Origin: Augochlora pura | Taxonomy: Eukaryota > Arthropoda > Insecta > Hymenoptera > Halictidae | Reading direction: 5' to 3' | Length of the DNA: 64,000 bases | Assembly (NCBI RefSeq): GCF_028453695.1 | Contig: NC_135774.1 | Location: forward strand, 8,866,001-8,930,000 | Shown here: positions 59,284-64,000 of the stretch, piece by piece | How positions within the stretch are numbered: position 1 is the first letter of the stretch | How the letters are laid out: each line of letters begins with the position of its first letter | Translations under genes and position numbers: made by a program | Notes under the pieces: generated by a model | Told to the model about the DNA's origin: nothing | Database searches by the model: none | Seen by the model: only the letters and a program-made list of their open reading frames with translations

Positions 59284-59844
59284 ATATGAGATGCCTATTA
59301 GTGTATAAATGATATATAATAGATCATCTATAATATGTAACAAAAATTATATTAATATAATATTATAAAAATTAATAAACCTCGGAAAAAGCTACAATAT
59401 TTACAATTCTTAATTATTTATTGCTCACAACAACGTTAATTGATTTCAACGTCGCCAATATTGTTTAAATTTTCATTGAAACTCAGATAGAAGTATTGAA
59501 CAACGTGACTGACTAATTCGTTTTTCATTTGAAGTAATTGCAATTTTTATAAACATTCGTAAACATTGCCTAGTAAACTAGTCTCTTTAACATTGCAAAA
59601 TAGTAAGCAATTTCGCCGACTTTCTGTGTTAAATTATAGTTAATATGTTCGATACTTGATGGACTCTGCTGTCTCTAATATGTGAGGGATGAGCCTGTTT
59701 AATTTAGTAGTGCTAATTTCGAAAACTTCATTCGATTGAAATAGCTGCTTCTAGGGTAGTAGAGAGAATGGACGAACTCTCTAGAGCTGATATAAGCCGC
59801 CTAACTCTAAGTACAAGCTTTAGCACCTCGAATTAGGAACCGGA
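59284..59844. other. No gene seen
   Basis: AT-rich, then a short balanced stretch near 59.65-59.85 kb. No open frame of note. Confidence 0.5.
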
Positions 59845-60925
59845 AAAATCCTACAAATCGAAGTTTAGTCGATCAAAATGGATAAGGACATTTATCGTAG
59901 TATAAATTCTATAGAATGCCAATATTTGGCACAGTGACAATTGACCTATTACTATCACTAATTAATATGTTTCTAATATTATGAATCTTTGAATAGAATT
60001 AATCTATTACTATTACTAATTTATATGTTACTAACATTATGAATCTTTGAATAGGATAAATCTGTTACTACAATAATTTATAAACCTTTAAATAAAATAA
60101 AAAGTCTATAGATCGAAATTTATTTCCTCATAATGTGCAAGAACATTTATCATAATATAGATTGCATAGATTGAAAATCTTTGAGTAGAATAGACTTATT
60201 GCTGCATTATAAATTTTTGAGTTGAATAGATCTATTACTAGATTATAAATCTTTGAGTAAAATAAAACCGTGAAAATTCTATAGATCGAAGTTTATCCAA
60301 CAAAAATGTGCAAAAACATTTACCATAATATAGATTGTACATATCGAAATAATTTGAACAGAGTTAACCTAATAGGTTATGTTGCTAATCTTATAGTAGA
60401 ATGAACCTATTGCTATATTATAAATCTTTCAATAGGATAAATCTACTACTAGATTGAGAATCTTTGAAAAAAATGAAACCTTAAAAATTCTTCACATCGA
60501 AATTTATTCAATTAAAATTTATAATATGAAATCTATCACAGTACGTATTTACTAGCTTAAAAATCTTACAGCAGAATAAACCTATTACTACAATAGATTG
60601 CACATTTTCGAACAAAATAAAACATACATATATTAAATACATACAAATTACATACTAACATACATATTAATAAAACTTGCATATTAAAATATGCAAATTA
60701 AAATTTACCATAGCAATATCACTGAATTGAAAATCTTTGAGCAGAATAAACCAATTACTAGATTGCAAATCTTCGATCAAAATCTAACCATAAAATTCCT
60801 CCAACTCAAATTTATTCAATTAATATGCAAAAGTTGAAATTTATCATAGAATTACTATTTGTTACTTACAAGTTTGTTAGTAAAACAAAGCGTGAAAATT
60901 CTACAGATCGAAGTCTGTGCGAAGT
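59845..60925. repeat. Diverged long tandem array, about 1.1 kb
   Basis: Recurrent TC(T/C)ATAGATCGAA(A/G)TTTAT then TGTGCAA(G/A)AACATTTA(T/C)C-type phrases occur at about 59850, 60107, 60273, 60490, 60800 and 60900. They are separated by AATCTTTGA(G/A)TA(G/A)AATAAA spacers. Spacing varies from about 165 to 310 bp. Non-coding. Confidence 0.75.
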
Positions 60926-61159
60926 TTCTTCAAAGTCTAAATTGAAAATACTTGTGTCAAATAAAACATCTGTTCCTTTTATAATAAATGTTTCATTTTT
61001 ACATGTCATAGATTCTCTTTAACAGAAAATTATAATTTTAACAACTTCTTTTTATTTATTGCTGTTGTTTCGCTGTTTATATAGCTGTTGTTTCGTTCCT
61101 TACCAAATTCTATTCTCTTGTCTTCTCTTTCAATATATAATTATTAAAGTAGATATAAA

Positions 61160-61261
61160 TACGCAATAAATATAAAGTTTCTTGTATTTTAAAGAAATGA
61201 TTATTATCAAAAGAGTACTAATCATTGCAGTCGTAAAGAAAATGGTACGGCAAAGATTTAA
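61160..61261 (+). mobile_element. Right end of a decayed TTAA MITE, family A
   Basis: AATCATTGCAGTCGTAAAG then AATGGTACGGCAAAGA before TTAA (61258-61261) matches the right end of 32157-32402. The left part is not recognisable. A separate CGCAAAGGG-TTAA end of family C type lies at 61350-61362. Confidence 0.5.
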
Positions 61262-61269
61262 AGGCAAGA

Positions 61270-61745
61270 ACTATCTAAAAAGAAACGTACCACGTCTACT
61301 ATTATAAACAGAACACACTAAAAAGTTCCAGGCCATTCTCCATCACTAACGCAAAGGGTTAACACAAGCAATAAATAACCAAAAGAAGTAGATCAAAACC
61401 GAGAACCGTCGAGCTCCTCGCCAGAAGAACTTGTCTCCAGGCGACGACTGTCCTCCGCGATGCTCGCCGTACAGAAAACGTCGCCGAAACTTTCGAACGC
61501 TATCTGGAAACCGCAGTTCCCCAGCTCGCGTCAAACCCTTTCCGTTTACCGATTCATTAACCCGGAGGAGAAAGAGTTAAACCGAGCCGTGACGGGGCCG
61601 GAATGCGAGAGCCGGGCGTTTTCACTCAGGAGCCAGACATTTAAACCCCGGACTTCCCGTCTCAAAGGAGACATTATCGTCGATCCTCTCGCAAAAAGGA
61701 GTCAACAATAATCGTCTAGGAGAGGGAGAGAGTAAGAGAGAGAGT

Positions 61746-61778
<33 letters not shown>

Positions 61779-62130
61779 CGAAGAAGAGCGACCCTCGATT
61801 AGCTCCTCGAATCGATACGTTCCCATTAACGGCGGTGATAAACGTTTCTCGTTCGCCGTCCTCTTACACCCCCCCACCTTTTTCGAAGGAGTAACGATTG
61901 CGAAGGGAGAGAAACGACTCGGCGGGGCGGGGAGAGGGTGTTAAGGGTGACTAGAATGGCAGAGCGGGGAGGGGGCGAGGGGTGATCGGGGGACCAGGCA
62001 TTCGTCATCGAACCGAACGGAACGCGAAGGCGGCGAAAAATGGCCGAGAGAGCTCGGCGATGAGCGCGGGACGGGGACGGGAGGCACTATGGATCGGGGT
62101 CAGACCTCGGCGAAAATATTTGAATAAGTA
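61270..62130. other. CpG-rich island, no gene called
   Basis: Frames at 61460-61711 and 61744-62167 (plus) and 61346-61534 (minus) are unsupported by splice sites or families. Confidence 0.35.
61733..61777. repeat. (GA)n microsatellite
   Basis: About twenty GA units with two interruptions. Confidence 0.95.
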
Positions 62131-62945
62131 TTGGAAATGGTTAATGAAATACTTCTTTTTTGTGTAAGGTATTAGTTCAAGATTTATTCGACGTCTTGGA
62201 GGTGAGCACTTGTGTTGGAAATAGTTATTTGTGTTGTGGTAATGAAAATTGAATAGCATTTCGAATAATTTATATTTCAATTTTTTTCCATTTTAAATAA
62301 TTATTTACAGTACATTTGAAGTAAATACTATTGAACAATATATATATTAAAAATCGAAAATCGTCAAAACATATACTCGCCGTTCCTCCATTCGAAAAAT
62401 TTCATAAATATAATATTCAATTGCCTTATTTTATGTACAATAATAAAAATATTGACTTCGATTCAGTATTTCAGGGTCGCATTTTAAAATAATAATAATA
62501 TTAATAACAACAATAATAGTAACAATTATAATATTATCATTATAATTAATATTTATAAGAAATAATAAAACAGAAAAAGTTCTACAATTTTACATTTCGT
62601 TGCATTGTCCAAAATGGAAATATTTTTGATACGTAACAAATCCTTCCCATCATTTACCAATAAATAAATAAATTTGAGAAATCGTTTATTTAAAAACAAT
62701 GCACGATAAGAATAATATCTCCATAACAATATTATACACATAGAAAACTGCACAATTCATCTCCAACGATCTTTATTATATCTCTTAGTATTAACAAATT
62801 ACACAGAAAAAAAATACAAAAGCATTAGGGGTTGATTTCACCCCTTTAAAGTAAAATTTAACCACAAAGAAAAACAGTTTTGTGTCACTAAAAATCTACA
62901 CTAGTTGTCTACCAAATCCTAGAATTTTTAGGATTTTTGAGTTCG
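62131..62945. other. AT-rich, no gene seen
   Basis: AT-rich, with ATAATAATA tracts at about 62488-62550 and a small hairpin AGGGGTTGATTTCACCCCT at about 62827. Confidence 0.5.
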
Positions 62946-62949
62946 CAAG

Positions 62950-63350
62950 CTTCTCTTGTTAGTTGAAATATTTTCAGTCCAGGTCCGATCGCGGTGGTGT
63001 GGGTGCGGGTGCGAAAGGTGCGAGGGGTCGGCGCGGCCGGCGAAGAAAAGAAATTATTGCTTTTGGCGGGCCCGCGCGCGCGCGAGAGATGAACGCGGCG
63101 TGACTGCTGCTTTGAAACGGGGATGAATTGTAATTGGACGGAAATGGAATTCGGATAGTGCAGCCCCTTTTCCCCGAACGGCGGGACGCGAGCAGGTGTG
63201 GGCGGCAAGGGTGCTGGGAGGGAGGGAGGGAGGGGGGGGGGGGGGAGTTCAAGAGAGAAGAACGGCCCGCAACGCCGCACTGTGGGCTGATTGCCGGATT
63301 TAACTGGCCAAAAGTCGATTTCGTCGAACTTGTCGTATGCGGATAGAAAT
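62950..63350. other. CpG-rich island with G run, no gene called
   Basis: Contains GGGAGGGAGGGAGG leading into about 14 consecutive G (63232-63245), a strong G-quadruplex candidate. Pro-rich minus frames (62909-63421, 62974-63252) are caused by the G tract. Confidence 0.4.
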
Positions 63351-64000
63351 GAGTTGTTACGTGAAAAAGACAAGCAGTTGCGGGACGGTAAAATGCAAAT
63401 ATTCTTTCCTTCTTTTCTCATCTATGCAAAGATATGGACATTTGTATTCACACTTTCTGTGACTGTCTTTCTACCTTTGCTCGTATTTTCCTTGTTAACA
63501 GAGTCCGATTGACATTTCTTTTTTAATATTTTATTATAATTTGCAGAAATTATTCGGGGATGTTGAAAAATTAAAATTTTAGTTACATATGGAAATAGCA
63601 TTTTTAAGTATATTGAGTTATTTAATATTTATATGTAATTATTATTTGAAAACAATGTTTATTTACCATTCTGTATTATATGAGAAGATACAAATATTTA
63701 TGGTCAATTTATTTTTTTTACTACATTAAAAATCTACTTTTTCCAGCACTGACGACTGTGTGTATTTCTATAAGATTTCATTAAATCTGCATTAATTCCA
63801 TTGTGATATTTATTACTGTACAGTTTCTCGAGCTTTTGTTATGAATACAGCAAAAATCAAGAAGTGATTACATAGAAGATATAGATCATAGAGAATAATT
63901 TTTAGTAAATATGATTGAAAGGAGACCATTGACTTCTTCGGTAAAAATAGTGTTAAATAGAAATGATTAAAAGGTTAATTCGATATTATCGTTTCTGTAA
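63351..64000. other. AT-rich, no gene seen
   Basis: The plus frame 63291-63512 continues briefly out of the island. No splice sites or family resemblance. Confidence 0.45.

Noticed and set aside
1..64000. tRNA, rRNA and familiar insect microRNA genes
   Set aside because: I looked for T-loop phrases and well-known mature microRNA sequences and found none. A covariance-model search was not possible.

Overview
The window looks like nuclear DNA of an insect, most likely a hymenopteran (bee or ant type). It is AT-rich and interrupted by 0.5-1 kb CpG-rich islands. It contains short insect-type introns, TTAA-flanked and TA-flanked miniature transposons, many degenerate tandem repeats, and one 100-base assembly gap (14330-14429). 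Gene density is very low. No bacterial operons, CRISPR array, tRNA or rRNA were found. The species cannot be named from the sequence.

The one gene I can build completely is on the minus strand, from the ATG at 42043-42045 to the stop at 29450-29452. It has five coding exons (41804-42045, 37494-37617, 37261-37411, 35347-35563, 29450-29576). All four introns are GT-AG, all exon phases agree, and the predicted protein has 286 residues. Its secondary-structure pattern suggests two tandem RRM-like (ferredoxin-type) folds, but I do not recognise a named family. An apparent frameshift inside its second island is explained by an 82-nt intron.

Left part (1-27.4 kb): no convincing gene. It holds CpG-rich islands (about 1.0-1.56, 2.65-3.4, 6.5-7.5, 11.2-12.3, 13.4-14.0, 14.6-15.4, 16.9-17.6 and 23.2-24.1 kb), tandem repeats (6.0, 7.6-8.6, 10-11, 13.0-13.3 and 24.9 kb), a Tc1-type MITE (15.4-16.4 kb), TTAA MITEs (8.65-9.15, 18.4-18.7 and 26.7 kb), and a nested mariner/MITE cluster next to the gap. 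A possible exon sits at 9.3 kb.

Middle part (27.4-42.5 kb): the five-exon gene. Just 3' of its stop lies a TTAA MITE that was split by a decayed 1.55-kb Tc1-like transposon with very long inverted repeats. Intron 4 holds two fold-back elements and two more TTAA MITEs. Intron 3 holds a plus-strand exon-like block.

Right part (42.5-64 kb): TTAA MITEs at 44.8-45.2 kb, a 168-bp deleted mariner at 50.7 kb followed by a strong plus-strand exon-like block at 50988-51048, a 59-residue candidate small ORF at 58.7 kb, several tandem duplications (46.9, 55.8-56.7, 59.0 and 59.8-60.9 kb), and gene-free CpG islands at 45.2-46.1, 51.1-51.7, 54.8-55.7, 57.2-57.7, 61.3-62.1 and 62.95-63.35 kb.

The most interesting signals are the unfamiliar tandem RRM-like gene, and a set of TTAA (piggyBac-like) MITE families. 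These families share an architecture of short terminal repeat plus a subterminal hairpin at one end, and they repeatedly abut at a single shared TTAA.
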